Source: Clytia hemisphaerica (lineage: Eukaryota; Cnidaria; Hydrozoa; Leptothecata; Clytiidae). From it: a stretch of DNA of 64,000 nucleotides. Shown here one piece after another: positions 1 to 10,180 of the stretch. A program made the position numbers and the translations under genes. Under the pieces are notes generated by a model that saw only the letters and a program-made list of their open reading frames with translations, was not told where the DNA came from and did not search any database. The DNA lies in NCBI GenBank assembly GCA_902728285.1, contig CACVBU010000820.1, positions 110,107 through 174,106 on the forward strand. Direction: 5' to 3'. Positions within the stretch are counted from its first letter, which is position 1, and every line of letters starts with the position of its first letter.

Positions 1-291
1 AGTTTTCAAAGAATTCTGTGTAAAAGTCACAGAAGATTTGGGTTTTGTTTTTGACCAATACGCTTTATCATTTTTAGAAATAGCGATAAACTTGCAGTTA
101 CCTGCATCAAATACAAAATCAATGACCTCTGATAGTTCTTTAATCAGTTTGTCATGAGGAATCTTTGTGTACAATGTACTAAAGTCAAAGGTGGAAATAG
201 ATTTGGCGTTTTTTCTTTTTATTGATTCGGTTGAGTGAATCTAGTACTGGATCACCACAATTTTGTAGTACCCAAAATTTATTATAATTGC

Positions 292-1491
292 TCAAAACTT
301 TGCTTTTTTATGGAAATTTTCAACTTGTCTGTAAACAAGCTTAAAAACTAGACTGACAGATCTAGAAATCAGTTTGGTGGAACAATGTTTTGAAGCGATA
401 ATGAAACGTTTACCAGTAGGCGTCTTGTGTTTCTTTGGAGTCCAATAGATACATGGAAGATCCAAGTCCTTCTCAGAAACAGCAAGACCAAAACGTTTAG
501 AAAAACGAACATTTTCATTCACCATTTCTGCTTTATTCTGATTAACTCTAATGTATGTTTCATTTCCTGCACCCAAAATCCCAATCTCCTTCAAAATTAC
601 TTCAACATAGAAACGTTTACAAATAAATGCAACGTTATTAGCAGCTTTATCAATGGGGACAATAACAAAATTAGTGTGTAAAACATTCAAATAATCAACA
701 ACATCTTGTCTTTTGAGCACAGAGCTCACTTTATTGTACCTGATCTTCTTTTTCAAAAATTTTATCTTTTTATCCACCTGTTTTAACACTTCAACCTTCC
801 ATTGAAGAAAGTTTTCGTCAGTCTCATTAATTTTGGCTGAAGTTTTATTCACAAAACTATCCAGACCACTAGAAATAACATCTCTGCATTTATTCCAATT
901 GATATTTCGAGGTTCACGATAATTTGGTCCCTTGGATATCAATTTTCGTAAATGATTATTTTTAATGAAACTTAAATCTCCGGTCATGATATGACCATGG
1001 TCTAGATCAATAAAAGGAGAATCGTGACACTCACAAGATGGAAGGTTGGTGCCAAAAGTTTCTAAATCTGCTGTATTGATGGAATTTACAGTTTCTTTAT
1101 AATTAAAGATTTTATTTCTAATCGTAGGAGTTAAAGAGTAAACAATCGATGGTGGATCTTTTTGAAGTTTTTCAGGAAGTTTGGAATTCACACAAGGCTT
1201 GCGAAGAATATTTTTGAGCTGAATAAACTCAAGACCTTTATTGTGGAAATAAATAGGAAGGATGTGGGAAGGAGATTTTTTAACATTAGCTTTATCAATT
1301 TTCATAGTCTTCGTAAGAAAAGTATCGATCAATAATTCATACCATCTTTTCAGATGGCTTTCGCAAGAAAAAAGTGAAGTGCTAGCTTGTTCTGCAAGTT
1401 TTCGTAAATTTGACTGTCGAAGCCTATCAAACAAAATGCGACATTTCTTGGAACGTTCTTCCGGAGAAAAAGAAAAAAATGGAATGAACAA
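292..1491 (-). pseudogene. Reverse transcriptase N-terminal half of PLE1
   Basis: A 399-codon open frame on the minus strand. It holds the pre-core region of a Penelope-like RT: VPIDKAANNVAFICKRFY (the KADKG-like block), then WTPKKHKTPTGKRF and the conserved region leading to motif A. The frame ends at TGA at 292-294. The homologous reading continues after a shift to VLSNYNKFWVLQNCGDPVLD and later FDFSTLYTKIPH at 189-154, so the end is a mutation and not the natural C-terminus. Naiad elements are known for in-frame UGA selenocysteine codons. This TGA is followed by a loss of frame, so I read it as decay. Confidence 0.75.
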
Positions 1492-2077
1492 GAGAATCTA
1501 GATCAGAGATCCTAGCCTTAACTTTGGAGCGGTAACGGTGCTCAACAAACTTAGTGCCATGTCTGGGAAGAGGTGGAAATAATTTCCCAGCCGGAATGTC
1601 CTTGTTCATAGATTTTACTCGCTCATTTAAACCATATGGATAAATAGATCGTAAAGTTTTTATCCAATGATCTTCTCTTTCTAGTCGAAGTTTTAACATT
1701 GCAGGATCAATTTTCCCATTTAAATAACTATCACCGGGCAAAAGTTCAAGAATCTGGATGGTAAAAGTAGCACCGGGACACACATTCTTATAGTGATCAA
1801 TGGAAATTTCACAACCTGATTTTCCTTTTCTGTGAATATTCATTCTAAGATTAAGAGACACAGCACTTTCACCAACATATTGGACAAAACAAGACGAACA
1901 CTGAAGAACATAAACATAATTTTGCACTTTGCAATTAATGTTATCCACATCAACATCAAGTGCATGGACTCTGCCAGTCATATTTGATTTTACAAAGTTA
2001 TTTTTAAGTAAGGCGGGACAGGTTTTGCAGTCTGAACGACATTTGCGAACCGCTGTCCTGGGTCTGTTACTTCCCAT
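1427..2077 (-). pseudogene. GIY-YIG endonuclease domain of PLE1
   Basis: A 216-residue open frame. It begins with a cysteine cluster, CRSDCKTC at residues 13-20, which resembles the zinc-binding linker that accompanies GIY-YIG in Penelope-like elements. The domain follows: YVYVL at about residues 54-58, YVGES at 67-71, and the conserved Arg in LNLRMN near 78. In this family the domain nicks target DNA to prime reverse transcription. The frame runs into a T-rich homopolymer stretch (plus strand 1468-1485), where the RT frame takes over with a shift. That suggests one indel, real or from sequencing, splitting one polyprotein. The upstream 66-residue frame (2267-2067) overlaps its start by a few bases and may be the true N-terminus. 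Confidence 0.75.
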
Positions 2078-2267
2078 CAGCCGATGAAACAGGACGACCT
2101 CCTACTGCCCTTGTGTTTGGAACACTGTTATCATCGACACCTTCTACAAGAGACTGTTGAGAAGTATCCGATTGATGGAGAGAGACCCTCCTAGGGGTAT
2201 TAGCCCTAGGGGAGGCTGCACGGTCCAGGGGCTGCCTGGACCGTGCTTTGGACCTAGTATTTACCAT

Positions 2268-2994
2268 GAAGTCGGCTAAGAAATTTTTTGTTTTTAGAAA
2301 GAAAAGTGGAAAGGAAATGGATACTCACTACCTCAGGTAGCAACGACAACCAGAATTACAAGGGGGAAATCCTCACGCTAGCAATCCCAATTATCAATAT
2401 ATATATAGTCTAGAAGTATAAAACCTTCAACTACTAAAAATGGAAACAATAAAGACAAAAACCCACAAAACAAAAAGACAATACAAATACAACAAAAATC
2501 TAGAATGAACATTCACAGAAAATCAATCAGGTTGGAGAAGAAAAGGAAAATATGATGACATGGAAATCCGTCAATGTAAAACTAGTGATCTAAAATGACT
2601 TTAAGGAAGAAAGTAACTCAATATGAGTTAAGATGGAAAGAAGTAACTCAATATGAGTCAAGAAATATATCAAAAAAACACATTATCTGTTCCTCAGTTT
2701 TCGACCTACACAGGATTTCGGCCATTTGTGAAAATATCCTCCTATATGATGGAAATAGGGTTGTGTAACTACTCAAAATGGAAACAATAAATACAAAAAC
2801 CCACAAAACAAAAAGACAATACAAATACAACAAAACGGCATTACAATATATATATATATCACAAGCTTGGGAACAGCATTATTCCAAACCTAGTTGGTTG
2901 TTTTAGCTTTAACTTTGTTGTATAAGTTTTCCACATTGTGATTTTGGTTTTCCCAAGGCATGTCTAATTTAACTTAAACTCAAATGCCAAAGCA
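2268..2994. repeat. Non-coding stretch with short direct duplications
   Basis: No gene seen. A segment of about 57 bp rich in A and C (ATGGAAACAATAAAGACAAA and the following bases) occurs at about 2439-2497 and again at 2778-2834. A second short duplicate, AAGTAACTCAATATGAGT, is at about 2609 and 2640. The sequence lies upstream of PLE1 and may contain its 5' region, but no boundary is visible. Confidence 0.5.
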
Positions 2995-3104
2995 TTAAGT
3001 GTATATATTTCCGCGTGTACTATATTTTCGCGTGTACTTAATTTCTTCAATTCAGCATTGCGGACGAAGTAAAACTCAGAATAAAAACATACTGGTTTAA
3101 AATA

Positions 3105-3131
3105 TTTCGCTCTCTCTTAGAGCATCTTCAG
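3105..3131 (-). ncRNA. Possible hammerhead ribozyme core in PLE2
   Basis: The minus strand reads CTGAAGA, a 5-bp helix (GCTCT/AGAGC) with a short loop, then GAAA. This is the CUGANGA-helix II-GAAA core of a hammerhead ribozyme. Hammerheads are known in the terminal repeats of Penelope-like elements. I could not draw convincing helices I and III. The inverted copy near 6030 has CTTAAGA, a core mutation. Confidence 0.35.
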
Positions 3132-3200
3132 TTTTTTTTAATAACAAAGACGTTTAACAATTATATTTAACGACGCTAGAACGGCATTACAATGACTTCT

Positions 3201-3820
3201 TCAGTTTTTGACGTCACGGAACATCTGGTACACTTCTTTCGCGTATACGTGGCAGTCTTTGTTGATACCTGATTGAGCCAGAGTTTGGAGTGTGCACATC
3301 CATTTATCTTCGGCTCGTTCTCTTTCTGCGGAGGATGAAAAGTCACTTTCTAGGATCATCACCTCAAGGTCAGCAAAGGAGTGGTCGCGATGGAAATGTT
3401 CTGCCAACTCTGAATTTTTCGGTCTCTTTCCAGCGGTGCTTTGAAAAACGCGTTGACAAGGCTTCTCCTGTGTGACCAACGTACAACTTGTCATGGATCT
3501 TGCATCTGGCTGCATACACAACGTTCTTCGTTTTGCAGCTACCACCATTGGGTGCACGTTTAGTGATACCATTGTGAGTGATTTCTGACTGGGTGACAAT
3601 GTTCGGGCATAGCTTGCATTTACCACACGGTTTCGTGGTGTTTTGACGTGGTGGTCTTTCCAAGATATAATTTCGCACGATTTTGTTGGCGATTGTTTTT
3701 CGGCGGCGGAAGGCGACTGTTGGAGTTGAAGGGAAAACGGTCGATAAGGTGATGTCGTTTTTGACGATGTTGAAGTTTCGACGAAGAAGTGATGATAGGT
3801 GTCTGAGAGCTGGATGCCAT
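3201..3820 (-). pseudogene. PLE2 C-terminal GIY-YIG domain, frameshifted
   Basis: Three overlapping frames share the domain. At 3678-3370 are CGKCKLCPNI (cysteine cluster), NVVYAARC and KLYVGHTGEALSTRFSKH. At 3626-3201 the downstream half follows: KRPKNSELAEHFHRD, FADLEVMILE, ERERAEDKWM. The break between them lies at about 3435. Compared with the inverted copy at 5688-5940, about 11 bp are missing there. This lesion inactivates the endonuclease of this copy. Confidence 0.8.
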
Positions 3821-3954
3821 GTGCAGACGAAGATGGATTGTTGATCTTGTTTATCTTTTTCTTTTGAACGAAAGAGAGATTCCCGACTGCTCTTCAGGAC
3901 GTCTTTGTACGCGTTTTCAACAACATCGTGTCTGTACCCTCTTTTCAGAAAGTA

Positions 3955-5649
3955 CTAAAGGAGTTGTTTGCCATGGTTGATGTAGTCAGCTACATTCGTA
4001 CAAATTCGACGGATTCTGATGAATTGTCCCTTCGGGATGTTTCTGATGACATGGTTTGGATGACAAGATTTGGCATTGAAGTATAAGTGTGCATCTGTTG
4101 CTTTGGAATACACGCTTGTCTGGATGGTGCTGTCACGAAAACGAACCTCGACGTCCAGGAAATTTACGGAGTCAGTTGATTGATGCGTCTCGTATTGAAT
4201 GGTTGATTTCATTTTGCGGCTTTTCGAAAAATTATTGCAAAAATCGATAAACTGATTCAGTGACTCGTTGCCATGGGTCCAGATGAAGAAGATATCGTCG
4301 ATATAGCAGTACCAAACGAGGGGTCTGAGCTTGGTGAGTTCGTAATATTCGTCAAGCATTTTCGTCTCTAATGATGCCATGAAGAGGTTTGCGTAGTTTG
4401 GAGCCATTGGAGTACCCATCGCGGTTCCTTTGATTTGGTGGTAGATGTTGCACCCAAATCGGAATACGTTTGACCGTAGTACCAGAAGTATCAGCTTTTT
4501 TAGATAAGATGAGCTGATCGATTTCTTGTTGCGTTGTTCCAGATGATCAAAGCAGGCATTTGCTCCTTCTTCGTGATCGATGTTGGTGTACAGTGAAGCA
4601 ACATCCATCGTAACGAGTATGGTGTTCGAAGGAAGCGATGGAAGATCAGCTAATCTTACAAGGAAGTCTTTTGTGTCGCGAATGTAAGAATTCGTTTTTT
4701 GCGCTTGGTATTTCAGGAAGCCGTCAAGGAATTCTGAGAGTCGGTTACTGCAGGATGAGAAGCCGGAGACAATCGGTCTTAGAGGCGGGAATTTCGAAAA
4801 GTTTTTGTGTAATTTTGGCAAGCCATAAAATACTGGTGTTCGTGGATTTGATAAATGTTCAGTTAATACGATGTGTTCTTTATCGGTGATTTTGGATTTC
4901 GATTTAAGATTGTCAATCTCCTTTCGTATGGTGTCTGCGTAATTCTGATTTGAATCAGTATCAAGCTGTTCATAGAAATGTTTATTCTCGAGTTGATCAT
5001 TGCAGGCTACGATGTAGTCAGTCCTGTTCATCACGACAATTTTCCCACCTTTATCTGCTTTTTGAACGATGATGTTGCGGTCCCTGGAGAGTTTTTCAAG
5101 AGAATGTTGCTCTTCCCTTGTGATGTTGCTTTTCGGCCGTTTGGAATCATCAGCAAGCAGCTTCACAATATCCGACTTGATACAGGAAAGATAGTTCTCG
5201 AGATTCGGGCATTCACTATCATCGACTGGATCATAGTATGGATTGCGGTACGTTGATTTCATTTGGCAGCGTTCGGTCTCTTCACACGCATTCTCGGGGT
5301 TGGTAGACTTTTCGTCATGTTCATCTACCAAGTTTCGAAATTGATATCTCAATCGTTGTTTTCGGCAATACGCGTGTACGTCATCCAGCAGCTGTTCAGG
5401 ATCTGGTGATGGTGACGATGGACAGAAAATGAGCCCCCTTTCCAGCAATGATAGTTCGGCAGTAGAAAGTTTGTGGCTTGACAGATTGTGGACGATTTCA
5501 GATGTTTGTGTACGTGTTGTATTGTCGTTCGATTTTCTCGGCACTTGTCGGACAGCTTGATCTGTTGACGGAAGCACAAAACGATTTGAAAGTTTTAAAT
5601 CTGCTTGAATGACTGTTTTTTCTCTGATGCGTTGTGAACTTCTCGGCAT
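3955..5649 (-). CDS. PLE2 reverse transcriptase (564 aa, open)
   Basis: An uninterrupted 564-codon frame from ATG at 5649. Motifs in order: KADKGGKIVVMNRTDY, FYGLPKLHKNFSKFPPLRPI, motif A VTMDVASLYTNIDHEEG, GTAMGTPMAPNYANLF, catalytic YIDDIFFIW, and NFLDVEVRF. Both catalytic aspartates of the YIDD box are present. The protein copies element RNA at a nicked target, in the telomerase-related Penelope clade. The frame stops at TAA just before the region that should link to GIY-YIG. The endonuclease continues in other frames, so the polyprotein is broken and this copy is probably inactive. Confidence 0.85.
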   Translation of the reverse strand: MPRSSQRIREKTVIQADLKLSNRFVLPSTDQAVRQVPRKSNDNTTRTQTSEIVHNLSSHKLSTAELSLLERGLIFCPSSPSPDPEQLLDDVHAYCRKQRLRYQFRNLVDEHDEKSTNPENACEETERCQMKSTYRNPYYDPVDDSECPNLENYLSCIKSDIVKLLADDSKRPKSNITREEQHSLEKLSRDRNIIVQKADKGGKIVVMNRTDYIVACNDQLENKHFYEQLDTDSNQNYADTIRKEIDNLKSKSKITDKEHIVLTEHLSNPRTPVFYGLPKLHKNFSKFPPLRPIVSGFSSCSNRLSEFLDGFLKYQAQKTNSYIRDTKDFLVRLADLPSLPSNTILVTMDVASLYTNIDHEEGANACFDHLEQRNKKSISSSYLKKLILLVLRSNVFRFGCNIYHQIKGTAMGTPMAPNYANLFMASLETKMLDEYYELTKLRPLVWYCYIDDIFFIWTHGNESLNQFIDFCNNFSKSRKMKSTIQYETHQSTDSVNFLDVEVRFRDSTIQTSVYSKATDAHLYFNAKSCHPNHVIRNIPKGQFIRIRRICTNVADYINHGKQLL

Positions 5650-5687
5650 TTTCCATTATTTTTATTATTTTTATTATTATTGGCATT

Positions 5688-6078
5688 GATCCATGACAAG
5701 TTGTACGTTGGTCACACAGGAGAAGCCTTGTCAACGCGTTTTTCAAAGCACCGCTACGACATTGGAAAGAGACCGAAAAATTCAGAGTTGGCAGAACATT
5801 TCCATCGCGACCACTCCTTTGCTGACCTTGAGGTGATGATCCTAGAAAGTGAATTTTCATCCTCCGCAGAAAGAGAACGAGCCGAAGATAAATGGATGTG
5901 CAGACGGATACGCGAAAGAAGTGTACCAGATGTTCCGTGACGTCAAAAACTGAAGAAGTCATTGTAATGCCGTTCTAGCGTCGTTAAATATAATTGTTAA
6001 ACGTCTTTGTTATTCAAAAAAACTTAAGATGCTCTAAGAGAGAGCGAAATATTTTAAACCAGTATGTTTTTATTCTGA
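5688..6078 (+). repeat. Inverted copy of the PLE2 3' end
   Basis: Plus-strand reading gives HDKLYVGHTGEALSTRFSKH, then the rest of the GIY-YIG half, a stop near 5939, and a 3' UTR matching the complement of 3077-3200. The segment ends exactly at the right target-site duplication. It is a partial terminal repeat of the element and not a gene. Confidence 0.85.
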
Positions 6079-6446
6079 GTGTACTTAATTTCGCGAGTTT
6101 TTAGGCAAAATCTCATCTTGAGAAAATAGTACTGTTTAAACTTTTCAAAAACGCAAAATCGCGAAATTAAATACCCGAGAAAAGAGAACGATTTTTAAAG
6201 GGAAAAGTTATATTTTGCTACAATTTCGATACTATTTTTGCACCTGATATGTTGTGTTGTGTTTCGAGCAAAATTGGTCTTTTTCTTGTTTAACATTTTT
6301 CTTTAAAAATATCAAATAGAGTGAATCGCAAAATGTAAAAGACATACGAAAAATTCCAGAAAGTGGTAATCGCGAAATTTAAAGTACTTGCGAAATTTAG
6401 TAATCGCAAAAAATATAGTACCCGAGAAAATATGTACAACACTTAA

Positions 6447-6650
6447 GATAATAAGCATATTCTATGTCTGAATACTTTGAAAGCTTAAGCATACACGACC
6501 CTGACCAAGGAGCAGACACTAACTTATAAAAAGCGACAGCTCAAAAATCGACAATTATTGTTCAATATCCGATCCTGAAAGACCATATTTTACGGAAAGT
6601 AATCAAAGCTATCAAAGTTATTTCATTACGAATGTTAAAGCCAAGTAATA
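6447..6650. other. Spacer, nothing recognised
   Basis: AT-rich sequence between the MITE and the first GPCR duplicon. No open frame, exon-like stretch or repeat stood out. Confidence 0.4.
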
Positions 6651-8177
6651 AAAGACATTTTATTCACGAAAAGTAAACTAAAGAAGAAAGTATCGGGAAC
6701 GGAAAATATGAACACTAGGATTGAATCAAGAACACATTTCAGTTTAATTACATCTATTAATAGTTTGATACTTTGTATTAGTAATTAGTAACCCTAAGAT
6801 CCACTAAGTAAATGGTTAAATCTTCATCTCATGCAAACCACAAATTAAGAGATTCTAAAAGATTCATTTTATTAGACAGCTTTCATTTCATATCTCTGCA
6901 GTTTCCTTCTGGTATTACTACTTCGGTGGCTCAGATGTGCCAATACATTGCTGATGAAGTTCAACACGCCAGCCAGTAAAGCAAACTCCAGCATCACTTT
7001 ATAAAATCGGGTCAGTAAAATATTCCCTTCAACCGTCGTCTTATCAAAGTAACCTGTCGAGCTTAGCAACCAGATTGCACTGACTGGTAACCAACATAGA
7101 ACAAAAATAAAGACCAGAGCTCCTAGAACCACCAAGATGTGTCTGCGATGTCGAATTCGTACTTGGTTGGTTTCCACTTGGTTTTTCGTACAACATAAAT
7201 TACAAATAGTCATTATGTATGCGATGGACATGAATACGAGGGGTAAATAGAAACCAGCTAGAAAAGAAACGACGGCAAACCATCCGAAGAACTGTTCGCC
7301 AATCGGATATGTTCTTGAACAATAAGGGTGTGGTGCGAACCATTTCAATGAAAAGAGATTGGGAATGAATAAGAAGAAGGAAAGCACCCAAAAACCGATG
7401 ATTGAACGACGGGCTTTCTTTAAAGTATATGTGAATTTTCGCAAAGGATGTTTGATGATTTGATACCTTGTGTACGACATGTAGCACAAGATATACACAC
7501 TCGTGAAGGCGGCAATGAAGAAAATAGTAATACCATCTTTCAACGTGCAAAAAAGATAGTTTTCAACATTTGAAGCATTTTGTAGGACTTGTCGGACGTC
7601 AAGAAAAGCATACGGTATGAAACTAATGTATTGAACGATATTCGAAACACATAGGTGCACCACGCAATAATTGAAGTGGGTTTTCACCTTTTTACGTTGG
7701 ATGTAAAACACAATCATGGCGGTATTCGAGAGCGATCCAAACACCATAATAGCCGCCGTGGTAGCATTGTAAATGACTGTTTCTTGTGGAGTGAAAAATT
7801 CCACCAAACCAGTTGTCTTATTACTCGAATTATGCATTGCCGCCTTGTTTCACTCATAGATCCTTATCTTTTAATAGAAAATGGGAATTGAAATATCATA
7901 TCGATGTTTGATCACTGGGTTAGAAGATATCAAACTTTTGCGATTTAATCAACTGGAAAGTTTGAGAGAGAATAATACAAAGGTGTTAAGATAAGGAAGC
8001 GAAAACCAAAATTTTACAATAAAAAAAATACCACGAACAAAGAAAAAATATTTCCTCCCATGACCGTTTTCACAACAAAAGAATGATTAAATTGATATAA
8101 ATATCAGTTTTCATGTCGACTTAGTCAAACTGGCCGGTAATTGATAATATGCTATTTTCATTTTTCATTAAAAGTTT
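6651..8177. repeat. Duplicon A carrying a GPCR gene
   Basis: This segment aligns nearly base for base with 11345-12881 in the same orientation. The match starts at AAAGACATTTTATTCACG and ends at CATTAAAAGTT, after which the two diverge. It includes the whole coding region plus about 220 bp of 3' and 340 bp of 5' flank, so the promoter-proximal sequence was copied too. Only scattered substitutions and small indels separate the copies. Confidence 0.9.
6872..7837 (-). CDS. Rhodopsin-like GPCR, copy 1
   Basis: A 321-residue, single-exon seven-helix receptor. N-glycosylation sites NSS and NKT lie near the N-terminus. TM1 has GSLSN, and TM2 HLCVSNIVQY has Asn where class A receptors usually have Asp2.50. 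C97 at the top of TM3 can pair with C173 in loop 2. The DRY position reads TRY (123-125), TM6 holds CWLP (248-251), and TM7 has NFISNVL instead of NPxxY. It is therefore an atypical class A receptor whose ligand cannot be inferred. A one-base deletion relative to copy 2, just upstream, takes the ATGAGTGAA start out of frame, so translation must begin at this ATG. The stop TAA overlaps an AATAAA signal (CTAATAAAATG). Confidence 0.9.
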   Translation of the reverse strand: MHNSSNKTTGLVEFFTPQETVIYNATTAAIMVFGSLSNTAMIVFYIQRKKVKTHFNYCVVHLCVSNIVQYISFIPYAFLDVRQVLQNASNVENYLFCTLKDGITIFFIAAFTSVYILCYMSYTRYQIIKHPLRKFTYTLKKARRSIIGFWVLSFFLFIPNLFSLKWFAPHPYCSRTYPIGEQFFGWFAVVSFLAGFYLPLVFMSIAYIMTICNLCCTKNQVETNQVRIRHRRHILVVLGALVFIFVLCWLPVSAIWLLSSTGYFDKTTVEGNILLTRFYKVMLEFALLAGVLNFISNVLAHLSHRSSNTRRKLQRYEMKAV

Positions 8178-8656
8178 AAATTTAGCTAACTTTTTCCTAA
8201 TCGAATGAACTTTCCCGTCGAAGGAAGAAGTGTACAAAAGAAAACTTGTCTATGAAAGCTATATCATGTAAGAGAAAGTATATCACACAACTAAGAAGAG
8301 AAAGGTTGGATTGAAAAAAAGTGAACAGTCCAACATTAGCACCCAGAAAATAAGCTTCCATTAGAATGAACATCAAAAACAAGCAAAAATTAAACTGAAG
8401 GTTAAAAAACCGATTGATTTCTTAATCTCAAAATGCGAATGAAAAAATAGGTTGAATCAGGTTGAATTTCGTATTTGTGAACTGTGAGGCGCTAATTTTT
8501 TTTTTTTTTTTTTTTTTAACGACATAATCAAAACCAGTCCAAATAGTTCATAGCAGACGTCGCTGACTTCGTATCCTTTATCAATATCGAAAGTGAAGTG
8601 AAAGGGGAGCTCCTCAAGCCCCTCTTGAAAATGGATATTGAATTTATATTAAGTGG
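8178..8656. other. Spacer with a poly-T tract
   Basis: No gene seen. A run of about 20 T lies at about 8499-8518. The rest is ordinary AT-rich sequence. Confidence 0.4.
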
Positions 8657-10180
8657 CATCACAGGAAAAAGTCTTTAAATCCCAGGCCTGGAAAATGACG
8701 ATTTCCCAGGCATGGGTTTTCCGAATTTCAGGGTGTAAAATGCGCTTTTCCAGAAAAAAAATTTACCCCCACTGTGTTAAGGATATTGATTTTTCGAAGT
8801 ATCGAACCCCCCTGGATATCCTACTTTATTAGTAAAGACCCCCTAGATATCCACTCTTAAAAATATGCACAACCCTTTCTTATAGGATGTTTACCCCTGG
8901 ATATCGTATTTTTTACTTGAAAAGACACTTTACCCCCTGGATATCCGCTCCCTCGGAGATACAGGGCGATTCAAAAAAAACCGCACCCCTAGAATTTTTG
9001 ACGTAACTTTTTTTATCTTTATTTTATCGCCATGAAATCTTCATACCCTAGTAGATTTGAAACCTGCATGTGCGATTTGAGGTTTATAGCTCAGATATTT
9101 CTTAAAATAATTATGACAGTTTGAAGAAAAAGTACGGTTTTTAGGAATGAACAAACCCTTTCTTTTCTGACGTCAAAAAAGAAAATACTATTCTTATGAT
9201 CGGAGCATAAGAGTGCGTTTATAGAGTCCCCAGGGATACCCTGAAAGAATCCACAATGACAGAGAGGTACTGTAAGCCAATATATTTAAGTAAGTCCAGG
9301 AAAAATCAAGATTTTGGGCCAAAAAGACCAAATTTTGTACTCTAGCGAAAGTGGGTGGAAACACCTTAACGGCGATTTTTACTGATTATATAATGATCTG
9401 GAAGGAGGCAGGTGTTCAAAACCAAAACATTCTAGATAAATAAAATTTCAAAAACATTATAATGTTTAATTTATGAGAATCGCATGTGAAATAAAGTAGG
9501 AATAAGCCGCGGTTTTTTTAATCACCCTGTATTTAACCCCCTGGATATTCACTTTTGAACAAAAATCGTTAACACCCTGGACATCCGATATCCTCAACAG
9601 GGGGTGGGGGGGGGGGCACGGACAATTTCTGAAAAAGCCCTATAACGATTTCTCACGCCTGGCTTTTCCAAATTTTGTGAGCATTGGCTCGATAGATCCC
9701 ATCCGTTCTGTCATGTAGTTGCGCTACTTTTAGAACCCCGGCACTTTTGTCACAACAGCGGAGCTGCACGTGAGAGTCAACTTAATGACTTCAAACCCGT
9801 CTCACCGATCCACGGAGCCCATGCGACGTCCATTGCGAACGAATGAGGCCGCCCTTGTGGGACGCCTAACCTTTGTGTTACACACAGACTGAATACACCC
9901 ATAAGATGCTTTGGTTTACATACACAACTTGAACACTTTCAACTAAATAACCATTTGTGGTTTTAACTTTGCGCATGCGTATATTTTACATCCCGAGAAA
10001 TTCCAGGTCTAGGAAATTCCCATTTTTGCATTAAATTTTTCCCAGGGCTGTAAAATGGCCAAAATCAACCCCAAAATTTAATCAAAATATGTAATCGTTA
10101 AAAAATCTTGGGGTTAAAAAAAATCACACCCCAAAATGGCCATTTCCAAGGCCTGTGATTTTAAGGTTGTTTCCTGTGAT
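8657..10180. mobile_element. Fold-back element with a nested mariner-like MITE
   Basis: The left end (CATCACAGG...TTAAATCCCAGGCCTGGAAA) is repeated in inverted orientation at the right end (TTTCCAAGGCCTGTGATTTTAA...CCTGTGATATG). Inside are several CCCCTGGATATCC words spaced by AT-rich sequence, and G runs at about 9600. It has no coding capacity. A second element sits inside at 8960-9531. Confidence 0.6.
8960..9531. mobile_element. Tc1/mariner-like MITE at a TA site
   Basis: The ends are CAGGGCGATTCAAAAAAAAC at the left and GCGGTTTTTTTAATCACCCTG at the right, inverted, each bounded by TA. About 570 bp with no transposase frame. TA duplication and CAG...CTG-type ends fit the Tc1/mariner superfamily. 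Confidence 0.7.

Larger units (their letters stand above)
1..2267 (-). mobile_element. PLE1: Penelope-like retroelement with N-terminal GIY-YIG (Naiad-like), 3' part cut off
   Basis: Read on the minus strand, the order is a basic leader (2267-2067), a GIY-YIG domain (2077-1427), then reverse transcriptase (1491 to the window start). The RT part carries the Penelope-type block YWTPKKHKTPTGKRFI near 440-395 and, after further frame changes, motif A FDFSTLYTKIPH at 189-154. Canonical Penelope elements place GIY-YIG after the RT. The reverse order here matches the published Naiad/Chlamys type, so the Naiad call rests on architecture rather than a search. Several frameshifts and stops make the copy non-functional as it stands. 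RT motifs beyond A lie left of the window. No target-site duplication can be seen because one end is missing. Confidence 0.8.
3046..6078 (-). mobile_element. PLE2: Penelope-like element with an inverted 3' fragment and 14-bp TSD
   Basis: Exact copies of GTGTACTTAATTTC flank the insertion at 3032-3045 and 6079-6092, inside the fold-back MITE. The minus-strand order is RT (5649-3955) then a frameshifted GIY-YIG domain (about 3820-3201), the canonical Penelope order. At the 5' side, 5688-6078 is an inverted copy of the element's own 3' end (3077-3497), including part of GIY-YIG and the 3' UTR. Partial tandem or inverted terminal copies are typical of Penelope insertions. The inverted copy keeps a stretch (KHRYDIGKRPKN) that the main copy has lost, so the two ends came from slightly different templates or have diverged. 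Confidence 0.85.
2995..6446. mobile_element. Fold-back MITE split by PLE2
   Basis: The left end (TTAAGTGTATATATTT, then CGCGTGTACTATATTTTCGCG) is inverted at the right end, which finishes with ATATAGTACCCGAGAAAATA and ACTTAA at 6446. Between PLE2 and the right end the sequence is dense in TTCGCGAAATTTAATAC-type words. The 42645-42992 element has the same words and the same style of ends, so the two are probably related. With PLE2 removed the element would be about 400 bp. No coding capacity is expected. Confidence 0.7.

Noticed and set aside
292..294. In-frame TGA in PLE1 as a selenocysteine codon
   Set aside because: Homologous reading resumes in a different frame after it, so it marks a frameshift; no SECIS-like structure was identified.
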